From: Candidatus Woesearchaeota archaeon
GTDB taxonomy: Archaea > Nanobdellota > Nanobdellia > Woesearchaeales > ARS49
Direction of reading: 5' to 3'
DNA: 14,944 bases
Assembly: GCA_016203265.1 (NCBI GenBank)
Contig: JACQNB010000029.1
Location: forward strand, 1 to 14,944
Shown: piece by piece, positions 6,197 through 12,296 of the stretch
Layout of the letters: each line of letters opens with the position of its first letter
Numbering within the stretch: position 1 is the stretch's first letter
Translations under genes and position numbers: made by a program
Notes under the pieces: generated by a model
What the model was told of the DNA's origin: nothing
The model's input: only the letters and a program-made list of their open reading frames with translations
The model's database searches: none

Positions 6197-7180
6197 GTGC
6201 GGAATCTCACGATTCGCGTCATCGGTTGCGGTGGCGCGGGCAAGAACACGCTCACCACATTAAGCGCCATGAATACCGGCGTTGAGCTGGTGGCCATGAA
6301 CACGGACGCGCAAGATCTATTGGCTACGCCGGCTGATTACAAGGTCATTCTGGGCAAGAACTTGACCAAAGGTCAAGGCGCAGGGAATGATCCGGAAACG
6401 GGAGCTCGGGCTGCCGCGGAAAGTCTGGTTGAAATCAAGGCTGCCGTCGAAGGCGCAAACTTGCTTTTTGTGACGGGAGGTCTGGGTGGCGGCACGGGCA
6501 CTGGTTCTGTGCCGATTGTGGCTGCCGAAGCCAAGAAACATGGCATTTTGACCGTTGCGGTTGTGACCTTGCCGTTCTTGATGGAAGGCCAGCGACGCTG
6601 GGACAACGCCATGCGCGGCCTGCAGAACTTAGAGCAGAACTGTGACGCAGTTGTGTTGCTGCCGAACGAGAAATTGCTGAAAACATGCCAGGACTTGCCC
6701 TTGCCGGTCGCGTTCCAAATGTCTGACTCGGTGTTGGCCAATGGGATTCGTGGCATCATTGACTTGATTACGAAGCCGGGTCTGGTGAATCTTGATTTTG
6801 CGGACTTGACTGCCGTGTTGCGCAATTCCGGCGTTGCGTTAATTAGTGTGGGCGAGGCAGATTCGAACAACCGCGCCGAAGAGGCCGTCACGAAGGCGTT
6901 GAGCAATCCGTTGCTTGATGTGAACCTACACGGTGCATCTGGCGCGCTTGTAAACGTCATCGGCGGTTCTGACTTGACGCTCTCAGAAGCGCAAAAGATC
7001 GTGAACAAAGTCAATCATGCGCTCAACGAGGATGCCAAAGTCATCTGGGGCGCGCAAGTGGACGAATCATTGGGCAAGATGCTGAAAGTGTTGGTCATCA
7101 TCACCGGCATTTCCGCGAAGGCCATCATTGATTCGCACGCGGACGCTGCCGGATTCGTGCAGTTGGATGAGTTGCAGTGA
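6197..7180 (+). CDS. ftsZ: Cell division GTPase FtsZ
   Basis: The 327-aa tubulin-like GTPase is FtsZ. It has the nucleotide-binding GCGGAGKN (10-17), the signature GGGTGTG (97-103) and the T7 loop NLDFAD (198-203), which supplies catalytic residues to the next subunit. The GQRRWDNAMRGL helix is also typical. It polymerises into the division ring. The protein ends near the end of the second globular domain, without the usual long linker and membrane-anchor-binding tail, so tethering must differ or use another protein. The start is GTG 6197: the ATG at 6180 is out of frame, and no ATG lies between the previous in-frame stop and the conserved first strand. The next gene overlaps its stop (GTGA). 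Whether it is FtsZ1 or FtsZ2 cannot be settled by eye. Confidence 0.94.
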   Translation: MRNLTIRVIGCGGAGKNTLTTLSAMNTGVELVAMNTDAQDLLATPADYKVILGKNLTKGQGAGNDPETGARAAAESLVEIKAAVEGANLLFVTGGLGGGTGTGSVPIVAAEAKKHGILTVAVVTLPFLMEGQRRWDNAMRGLQNLEQNCDAVVLLPNEKLLKTCQDLPLPVAFQMSDSVLANGIRGIIDLITKPGLVNLDFADLTAVLRNSGVALISVGEADSNNRAEEAVTKALSNPLLDVNLHGASGALVNVIGGSDLTLSEAQKIVNKVNHALNEDAKVIWGAQVDESLGKMLKVLVIITGISAKAIIDSHADAAGFVQLDELQ

Positions 7181-7584
7181 AGGCCATAAATGTCTGGCAA
7201 CCGTTGGATAGCCGTGTGCTGAAATGCGTTGAATATGAGTTTCAGTTCAAAGACTGTCGTGCCTTGCTCTTTAACGGCACACCTGATGATCGTAATGGGG
7301 GTAATTATGTGTTTGAACGCCACTATCGTTTTTCGTTATCAGGCAAACCAATGAAAAGTATTCCCAAATCAAAATTGTGGCTGCCGGTGCAGGTTGATGA
7401 TGAATTCGTGCCTATCATTTATCACACTGGTTTAGTGATCACGCAGGATCGTTACGCGTATGGGGAGAACGACCGTATATTTCGACGAGTGTATGATGAG
7501 ATGATCAAACGTAGTTCTTTCGCAGAAACATTTGTGTGGATGGAAAAACGCGCAGAACGACAAGCATTACAGACCAATAAATAA
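7177..7584 (+). CDS. Unknown protein coupled to ftsZ
   Basis: A 135-aa protein starts at GTG 7177, overlapping the ftsZ stop as GTGA, with GGATGAG upstream as a possible ribosome-binding site. I do not recognise the family. It looks soluble and mixed alpha/beta, rich in aromatic residues and in Arg/Lys, with a charged C-terminal helix (residues 104-135). No cysteine pairs, nucleotide-binding loop or membrane helix are seen. Its bases are visibly more AT-rich than ftsZ, so it may have a separate origin or be evolving fast. Overlap with ftsZ suggests co-expression and possibly a division-related role, which is inference only. Its stop is one base from the stop of the convergent aIF2 gamma gene. 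Confidence 0.65.
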   Translation: MKAINVWQPLDSRVLKCVEYEFQFKDCRALLFNGTPDDRNGGNYVFERHYRFSLSGKPMKSIPKSKLWLPVQVDDEFVPIIYHTGLVITQDRYAYGENDRIFRRVYDEMIKRSSFAETFVWMEKRAERQALQTNK

Positions 7585-7585
7585 A

Positions 7586-8881
7586 TTACGCCTTGACCAA
7601 TCCATAGCCGATCAGTCGCCATCGTTGGCCGACGTTTCTCGAGATAGTGATTCTGCTTCCCGGATCGGCACAGACGGGTCTGCGAAGATCCAACTTGACA
7701 AGTCCTTTACTCAAGTCCTTGACAACGCCAACGGTCGCGGAGGCGTTGACGTTCAACATAAGCATCTCGCCAAGCTTGACTGGATCCACAACCAACTTGT
7801 CCTTTGCGCCGACAACGCGGTCGAGCAAATGGGGCTCGATGCTGAACGAGCTCCAGACTTTCGGCAGTTTGTCGGTGATGCCGACGACCGAGCCGACCAA
7901 CTTGTCTGATTTGACGATGTTCGGGTCCAAAGCCGTCAGGATTGCGACGGTGCCGCCGGGATGCGTTTCGTTTGTCTTGGTGGTGCCGGACATGAGTCCT
8001 GCGACCTTCGTCGAAAGGGGCTTCCAGACTTTTTGGTTCTTCTCGGCAACTTCGTAGCCGGGCAAAATCGTGAGTTCGTCGCCGATCTTGAGCGTGCCTT
8101 GCTTCAACGCGCCGCCGAGGATGCCGCCGACCATCTTATCCGGCGTCGTGCCGGGCTTGTTGATGTCGAACGAGCGCGCGACAAAGAACAACGGCTCTTT
8201 CGTCGTGTCTCGCGCCGGCGTCGGAATGTAGGTTTGGATTGCCCACAACAACGCGTCGATGTTGATGTTGTGCTGCGCAGAAATGGGGATGATGGGTGCG
8301 TGTTCGTACGGCGTGCCCTTGATGAAGTCCTTGATCTGCTGCAAATTCTTCTTGGCTTGCTCTTCGTTGGCCAAGTCAATCTTGTTTTGGACGATGACGA
8401 GATTTTTCAAGCCGATGATTTCAAGCGCTTTCAGGTGTTCCTGGGTCTGCGGTTGCGGACACTGCTCGTTCGCTGCGACCAAAAGCAACGCTCCGTCCAT
8501 GATGTTCGCGCCGCACAGCATCGTCGCCATCAAACTTTCGTGGCCTGGAGCGTCAACCAAGGATACTTTTCTTAAGAGTTCGCCGTCCTTCAACGAGTAA
8601 CAGTCAGGTTCAGGCTTGCCTGCTACTTTGTGGATTTCAAAATCGGCGTAACCCAAACGGATGGTGATGCCGCGCTTGATCTCTTCCGAATGCATGGCGG
8701 TCCATTTGCCGGACAATGATTGAACAAGCGTCGTTTTGCCGTGGTCCACGTGGCCCACGATGCCGATGTTGACGTCCGGTTGCGAGTCTTGAGAATGTTT
8801 GGCTGCTTTTGCGTGCGATTCCTTTGCTTCCGAAGCTTCTACCTTGACGTCAGCTTTGGGCTCTTTCTTCTTTGCAACCAT
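7586..8881 (-). CDS. eif2g: Translation initiation factor aIF2, gamma subunit
   Basis: The 431-aa GTPase is the core subunit of aIF2, which carries initiator Met-tRNA to the small ribosomal subunit. Motifs: GHVDHGKT (43-50), RGITI (70-74), DAPGHE (110-115), QNKID (165-169), then two beta-barrel domains ending with the family C-terminus around WRLIGYG. A Lys/Glu/Ala-rich extension of about 34 residues precedes the G domain and is probably disordered. The zinc knuckle that normally lies between switch 1 and switch 2 is missing: residues 84-104 contain one cysteine only (C94). The start is ATG 8881, with a TATA box 26.5 bp upstream, so the message should be leaderless. The gene is convergent to the ftsZ-coupled gene, with a one-base gap. 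Confidence 0.96.
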   Translation of the reverse strand: MVAKKKEPKADVKVEASEAKESHAKAAKHSQDSQPDVNIGIVGHVDHGKTTLVQSLSGKWTAMHSEEIKRGITIRLGYADFEIHKVAGKPEPDCYSLKDGELLRKVSLVDAPGHESLMATMLCGANIMDGALLLVAANEQCPQPQTQEHLKALEIIGLKNLVIVQNKIDLANEEQAKKNLQQIKDFIKGTPYEHAPIIPISAQHNINIDALLWAIQTYIPTPARDTTKEPLFFVARSFDINKPGTTPDKMVGGILGGALKQGTLKIGDELTILPGYEVAEKNQKVWKPLSTKVAGLMSGTTKTNETHPGGTVAILTALDPNIVKSDKLVGSVVGITDKLPKVWSSFSIEPHLLDRVVGAKDKLVVDPVKLGEMLMLNVNASATVGVVKDLSKGLVKLDLRRPVCADPGSRITISRNVGQRWRLIGYGLVKA

Positions 8882-8903
8882 TATCTTTCGTGTCGAGAAG
8901 GGG

Positions 8904-8911
8904 TATATAAA
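8904..8911 (-). promoter_or_regulatory. TATA box for aIF2 gamma
   Basis: TATATAAA on the plus strand (TTTATATA on the minus strand) is centred 26.5 bp before the ATG at 8881. The divergent gene does not use it, having its own element at 8949. Confidence 0.65.
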
Positions 8912-8948
8912 GGTTGAGGAGACCTATGTTCTGGAGTTGGGAAATGGA

Positions 8949-8954
8949 TTTAAA
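8949..8954 (+). promoter_or_regulatory. TATA box that decides the start of the first paralogue
   Basis: TTTAAA is centred 25.5 bp before ATG 8977, as in the other leaderless genes here. It therefore argues against the upstream in-frame ATGs at 8914, 8926 and 8944. Confidence 0.5.
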
Positions 8955-8976
8955 GAGCATAACCGAGGTTCAACGC

Positions 8977-9417
8977 ATGGGTATTACGATGGGTGCGGAC
9001 ACGCCGAGAACACATGCAGCCATAAAGGTAAATCCGTTGCTGCGAGCCGTTGCGAAAAGCGTAGCAACCAAACGAAGCTTGGAATTCGTAAGACTCGAGA
9101 ATCATGCACATACCTCAAGATTACAAGGCCGCTTCTATCAGTTTGACTTGAAATGCGACGAAAATCCCTCATTATTGTATGTTGACAAAACGTTGCAAGC
9201 ACAGGTTCAGCTTGATGAACGTGATAAATTGTGTTTTGATGTGCATATTGATCTTCCTTATTTGAATGCGGAAATCGCGCGCATGGTCCAGCGCGATGGT
9301 CCATTGGAAAGAAAAATCTTGACTGAACTGCGGGGAACTGAGGCACATGGAGCTGAAGTGCATAACGTCACCCAAAAAGAGCTCGTTCATTATTTTCTTA
9401 ACGTGACGAGGTTTTGA
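8977..9417 (+). CDS. Unknown protein, first of a tandem paralogous pair
   Basis: A 146-aa soluble protein of unknown function starts at ATG 8977, chosen from the TATA spacing. This start also makes its length close to the downstream paralogue. It can be aligned with the next gene over most of its length. Shared positions include LLYVDK with LIYEDK, FDVH with FIVH, IARMVQ with IPRMIQ, PLERKI with PLDKRI, and a C-terminal KELVHYF with NELRDYF. The plan looks like a basic helix, several strands and a final helix. No catalytic motif is evident. The upstream starts would add up to 21 residues. Codon use is somewhat more AT-rich than the translation genes. It is six bases from the second copy and divergent from aIF2 gamma. 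Confidence 0.7.
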   Translation: MGITMGADTPRTHAAIKVNPLLRAVAKSVATKRSLEFVRLENHAHTSRLQGRFYQFDLKCDENPSLLYVDKTLQAQVQLDERDKLCFDVHIDLPYLNAEIARMVQRDGPLERKILTELRGTEAHGAEVHNVTQKELVHYFLNVTRF

Positions 9418-9423
9418 GAACTC

Positions 9424-9834
9424 ATGACGACCTTACTCGCCAACCGTCTTGTGCGTACTCAATGTCGCTGGCTTCGCGACATTGTTGCACGAACCTATGA
9501 GTCTTATGTACTTGAATCTCCTTCCCCGAAATCGCTTGATGTGATGTGGAAAGGACCTCATTTTGACTTCCGACTTGTCACGTCCGTGTTTCCCAAACTT
9601 ATTTATGAAGATAAGCACACTCTCGCATATGTCCTTGCGATGGATTCGGGCAAGTATGATTTCATTGTTCATCCACAACCCGAAACCATACCACGCATGA
9701 TTCAAAGCGGGTTGCCATTGGATAAACGCATTATTGGCACCATGCTGAAAACGAGAAACCTCAGCGAAGTGTCTGTGTCTGATGTCAGCAAGAACGAACT
9801 GAGGGATTATTTCCGTTGCCGGATTTCTGAATAA
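9424..9834 (+). CDS. Unknown protein, second of a tandem paralogous pair
   Basis: A 136-aa protein of unknown function is homologous to the preceding gene by the shared blocks LIYEDK, FIVH, IPRMIQ, PLDKRI and NELRDYF. Overall identity is low, so the duplication is old or the copies diverge quickly. The N-terminal third is basic and helical (NRLVRTQCRWLRDIVART) and the centre is predicted mostly beta. GAGG about 15 bases before the ATG may be a ribosome-binding site, and the six-base spacing implies one transcript with the first copy. The final TAA is directly followed by the reversed stop of the phosphohexomutase gene, with no base between. The two could form a heterodimer, but nothing in the sequence proves it. 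Confidence 0.72.
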   Translation: MTTLLANRLVRTQCRWLRDIVARTYESYVLESPSPKSLDVMWKGPHFDFRLVTSVFPKLIYEDKHTLAYVLAMDSGKYDFIVHPQPETIPRMIQSGLPLDKRIIGTMLKTRNLSEVSVSDVSKNELRDYFRCRISE

Positions 9835-11136
9835 TCACTTCAGATATTTCATCAACTTCTCCTTCAAAAAGTGCATCCGTTCTTGCGTATTCGCTTCAAT
9901 CACTAATCGAACCAACGGTTCCGTGTTGCTCGGCCTGACATTGAACCACGCATCAGGGTACTGCACGGTCAAGCCATCAAGGCGCGATTGCTTGCCTTGG
10001 AATTCTTTTGCGATTCTCGCGATGGTACGCGTCTTGTCCGCGACCGAAAAGTTGAGTTCGCCGGAATGGTAGTATTGCAAGTACGGATTGACTAACGCAG
10101 ACAAAGGCAAACCGGTCTTGCCCATGATGTTCAGCACGTTGATGAACGCCACATCAGCGCTTTCGACGCCAAAAAACTCCTTGAAGTAGTAGTGTCCTGA
10201 TAGTTCGCCGCCCAAAATCGCGCCGAAGCGCTTCATCTTGTTGACGATGTTGACGTGTCCGACCTTGCTTTCGACGGGGATGCCACCGTGCGCCTGGATT
10301 GCGGTCTTCACCGCACGAGAGGCGCGCAAATCATACACGACGGCGCGTTTGGGGTGCTGTTTGAGCGCGTGCGTCGCGAACAGCGCGAGCATGATGTCCG
10401 CTGGAATCACGCGTCCGTGCTCGTCGATGAACATCGCCCTGTCCATGTCGCCGTCGAACGACACTCCGAGGTTCGCGTGCTTGTGCTTCACCATCTCGGC
10501 GCAGTCCTTGACGTTTTCCGGGATTGCGGGGTTGGGCACGTGATGCGGATAGCGCCCGTCAAAATCGAATTCGAGATAGGTCGCATTGAGCGGCAACTCC
10601 TTGACGAGTTTCGGGATGGTCAGGCCGGCCATGCCGTTGCCGGCGTCCAGCACCACGTGCAGTTTCGGCACGTGCCGGGCGTGCTTCAGGATGAGCGCAA
10701 GATACCGGTTCAGGATCATTTTTTTGACGTGCTTGCCTTTCGTGGCTTTCGCGAACGGCCGGTTGATGAGTTTGCGCACCGGATCGAGCGTTTTCCCACC
10801 AACCAATCTCGTTCCTTTCAGCACGACCTTGATGCCGTTATCCTTTGCCGGATTGTGCGACGCCGTGACCATCAGGACGTGCCCGTTTCTGGATGCGAGA
10901 TAGGCCATCGGCGTCGAAATCAGTCCCAAATCAATCACGTCACTTCCTTGTTCGCGCAAGCCGAGCATCAACGCTCGCGCTAATGAAGGCGAACTCACGC
11001 GGTCGTCGCGTCCAACGTAGACTTTCGTCGCTTTTTGCCAAACCACGAATGCTTTGCCGAACTTCTCGAAGAAGGCTTCATTCACTTCATCAGGATAGAC
11101 TCCTCTGATGCCGTACTCACCGAAGACCTCTTTCAC
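9835..11136 (-). CDS. manB: Phosphomannomutase/phosphoglucomutase
   Basis: The 433-aa enzyme is an alpha-D-phosphohexomutase that interconverts hexose 6- and 1-phosphates for nucleotide-sugar synthesis. All four landmark sites are present in order: TASHNP with the phosphorylated Ser93, the metal-binding DGDMDR (228-233), the sugar-specificity loop GELSGH (310-315) and the phosphate-binding RPSNTEPLVR (401-410). The GEMSGH-like loop fits mannose/glucose-type enzymes rather than GlmM, though GlmM activity cannot be excluded in an archaeon. Length is normal. The start is GTG 11136, opening MKEVFGEYGIRG, supported by a TATA box 27 bp upstream. That promoter sits at the very end of the upstream minus-strand gene, so manB probably has its own leaderless message. 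Confidence 0.93.
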   Translation of the reverse strand: MKEVFGEYGIRGVYPDEVNEAFFEKFGKAFVVWQKATKVYVGRDDRVSSPSLARALMLGLREQGSDVIDLGLISTPMAYLASRNGHVLMVTASHNPAKDNGIKVVLKGTRLVGGKTLDPVRKLINRPFAKATKGKHVKKMILNRYLALILKHARHVPKLHVVLDAGNGMAGLTIPKLVKELPLNATYLEFDFDGRYPHHVPNPAIPENVKDCAEMVKHKHANLGVSFDGDMDRAMFIDEHGRVIPADIMLALFATHALKQHPKRAVVYDLRASRAVKTAIQAHGGIPVESKVGHVNIVNKMKRFGAILGGELSGHYYFKEFFGVESADVAFINVLNIMGKTGLPLSALVNPYLQYYHSGELNFSVADKTRTIARIAKEFQGKQSRLDGLTVQYPDAWFNVRPSNTEPLVRLVIEANTQERMHFLKEKLMKYLK

Positions 11137-11160
11137 GAAAGAACAACAAGAAGATTGCTA

Positions 11161-11166
11161 TTTAAA
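11161..11166 (-). promoter_or_regulatory. TATA box for manB
   Basis: TTTAAA is centred 27.5 bp before the GTG start at 11136. It lies three bases beyond the stop of the upstream gene (TAA at 11170-11172), so termination and initiation are packed together. Confidence 0.55.
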
Positions 11167-11169
11167 CGT

Positions 11170-11634
11170 TTACTCGCGCGCGAAGTGGCTCATGATGAAT
11201 TTTTCGATGTCGGATAATGTGAACTCCTTGATTGAAGTGCTGCATATCCGCAGGCTGTCTTTTGTGCATTCATATGATTCAAGAAGCGCTTTTGCGATAG
11301 GGTCGTACGTTGCCGCACTTTTAAGCACGGAAACTCCTCCTGCTGCTAATTCGTGCATATTATGATAGGACAACCACAAATCATCATCTGAACTATTTGG
11401 TGAGAGGTGAGTTACGGTGTTTCCGGAGAAGACTTTCAAATATTCTTGGTCGTATCCGAAGCGCGGTCGTAAAACCAGGCTGCCGGCGCGTCCATACGCG
11501 TGCACGTGAACATGGTGGTTGCTTTCCGATGGTTTACGCAAGATGATGCTAAAATACGTGCCTTGATGTTCAAGAAGGCTGTCAAAAACGAGTTTTGGTG
11601 TGATGAATGTTTTTTGCTTTGTTGCCAGTTTCAT
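11170..11634 (-). CDS. Unknown protein coupled to a zinc-ribbon peptide
   Basis: A 154-aa protein opens MKLATKQKTFITPK and ends in a helix SDIEKFIMSHF. I do not recognise it. It has a His-rich stretch (NHHVHVHAYG, near residue 40) and probable beta-strands, with no membrane helix or nucleotide loop. A longer frame from 11682 exists. I chose 11634 because the stop of the 41-aa zinc-ribbon gene overlaps this ATG exactly as ATGA, and a purine-rich GAGGAAGGG precedes it. The C-terminal layout (strand, then SDIEKF helix) faintly recalls the paralogue pair at 8977-9834, but I could not make a convincing alignment. It is probably expressed with the zinc-ribbon peptide. Confidence 0.68.
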   Translation of the reverse strand: MKLATKQKTFITPKLVFDSLLEHQGTYFSIILRKPSESNHHVHVHAYGRAGSLVLRPRFGYDQEYLKVFSGNTVTHLSPNSSDDDLWLSYHNMHELAAGGVSVLKSAATYDPIAKALLESYECTKDSLRICSTSIKEFTLSDIEKFIMSHFARE

Positions 11635-11756
11635 TTTCCCTTCCTCGCCTTCGCCTGCTCTGAACTCACGTGTTTTCTGCATTCAAAGCACCATTTGCGC
11701 ATCGGAGAATAGCTCTTGACTGCACATCCGCATCGCTTACAAGATTGAGATTTCAT
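11631..11756 (-). CDS. 41-aa zinc-ribbon protein
   Basis: This short frame encodes a 41-residue protein with two CxxC knuckles, CKRC (6-9) and CFEC (23-26), plus Cys11, and a Lys/Arg-rich C-terminal tail (EQAKARKGK). The arrangement is a minimal zinc ribbon, with the motif YSPMRKWCFEC typical of small archaeal and viral zinc-finger proteins. It could bind nucleic acid or a partner protein. The stop overlaps the next start as ATGA, so the two genes are translationally coupled. A TATA box 42 bp upstream implies a leader of about 16 nt, and a 13-bp palindrome covers the expected start of transcription. In-frame stops upstream exclude a longer form. Confidence 0.72.
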   Translation of the reverse strand: MKSQSCKRCGCAVKSYSPMRKWCFECRKHVSSEQAKARKGK

Positions 11757-11768
11757 ACTGACCCCGTC

Positions 11769-11781
11769 TTCACGACGTGAA
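11769..11781. promoter_or_regulatory. 13-bp palindrome at the zinc-ribbon gene transcription start
   Basis: TTCACGACGTGAA has perfect 6-bp arms around one central base. It lies 14-26 bp downstream of the TATA box on the minus strand, over the expected transcription start, which is where archaeal repressors usually bind. It may instead act as a small RNA hairpin in the leader. Confidence 0.45.
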
Positions 11782-11794
11782 TGTCATCGTGGGC

Positions 11795-11802
11795 TATATA
11801 AA
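11795..11802 (-). promoter_or_regulatory. TATA box for the zinc-ribbon operon
   Basis: TATATAAA on the plus strand, centred 42 bp before ATG 11756, gives a predicted transcription start near 11772. No plus-strand gene begins within reach of it. Confidence 0.5.
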
Positions 11803-11864
11803 GTTTTCCCTGATTGGTGGTTACTCACAACGGCATCGGCCGACAGCACGGGCCACGTTCGCAT

Positions 11865-12245
11865 TTACGTGAAGAAATCCTTGATGCATTGCCACCAAGA
11901 AAACGGACGGGTCGTTGGCGCAGGTCCGCGTATGTACGCTTGCGCGATGGCCCCCAGGTAGGTTTTCCAGTTGTCTGAAGCAATATCCGTGATGCTTACG
12001 GCGTTGATGATGTCGCATTCCTGTTCCAGGCGGGCTTGGGCAATCAGGCGTTCAATGCCGTTGGTCTCGTCAAATTCAACCATGAAGACCTTTTCGCGCG
12101 GATCAGGATGGGGCGTGACGCGCGCATAGACGGCACGAGCGGAAGCATACGGTTTTGCCCAGATGAGGACGGTGCCGAACGGTTTCTCGGGATTGCCGTC
12201 AGTCCATCGTTCTGCAATCTTGATGTGCTGGTAGGTCAGTTCCAT
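11865..12245 (-). CDS. Unknown 126-aa protein divergent from argS
   Basis: A 126-aa soluble protein opens MELTYQHIKIAERW and ends WWQCIKDFF. I do not recognise a family. Residues 20-60 look like beta-strands separated by a PHPDPRE turn, followed by an Arg/Glu-rich helix (GIERLIAQARLEQE) and a Trp-rich tail. No metal, nucleotide or membrane motif is seen. The ATG at 12245 has a TATA box 26.5 bp upstream and so is probably leaderless. That TATA box is shared with argS, whose start lies 52 bp away, which suggests co-regulation with arginyl-tRNA synthetase, but no functional link is shown. Downstream, 108 bp without a gene separate it from the zinc-ribbon gene. Confidence 0.68.
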   Translation of the reverse strand: MELTYQHIKIAERWTDGNPEKPFGTVLIWAKPYASARAVYARVTPHPDPREKVFMVEFDETNGIERLIAQARLEQECDIINAVSITDIASDNWKTYLGAIAQAYIRGPAPTTRPFSWWQCIKDFFT

Positions 12246-12267
12246 TCCCTCCGTTACGCAAGCAAAG

Positions 12268-12275
12268 TATATAAA
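12268..12275. promoter_or_regulatory. Symmetric-position TATA box shared by argS and the divergent gene
   Basis: TATATAAA is centred 25.5 bp from the argS start (12297) and 26.5 bp from the divergent start (12245). Reverse reading gives TTTATATA, also a good TATA element, so one TBP site may serve both leaderless genes. Confidence 0.65.
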
Positions 12276-12276
12276 C

Positions 12277-12292
12277 CATCTGACGTCAGATG
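12277..12292. promoter_or_regulatory. 16-bp perfect palindrome in the argS promoter (candidate operator)
   Basis: CATCTGACGTCAGATG is a perfect palindrome directly after the TATA box and ending four bases before the argS start codon. A dimeric regulator bound here would block RNA polymerase on argS. For the divergent gene the same site lies upstream of the TATA box, where it might activate or repress. Confidence 0.6.
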
Positions 12293-12296
12293 CAGC

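Noticed and set aside
11635-11682. Upstream ATG at 11682 for the 154-aa protein
   Set aside because: It would overlap the zinc-ribbon gene by 52 bp, while the ATG at 11634 forms a clean ATGA overlap with that gene's stop.
12036-12296. 87-codon extension of argS
   Set aside because: It overlaps the divergent gene and its promoter, and the ArgRS N-terminal domain begins at 12297.
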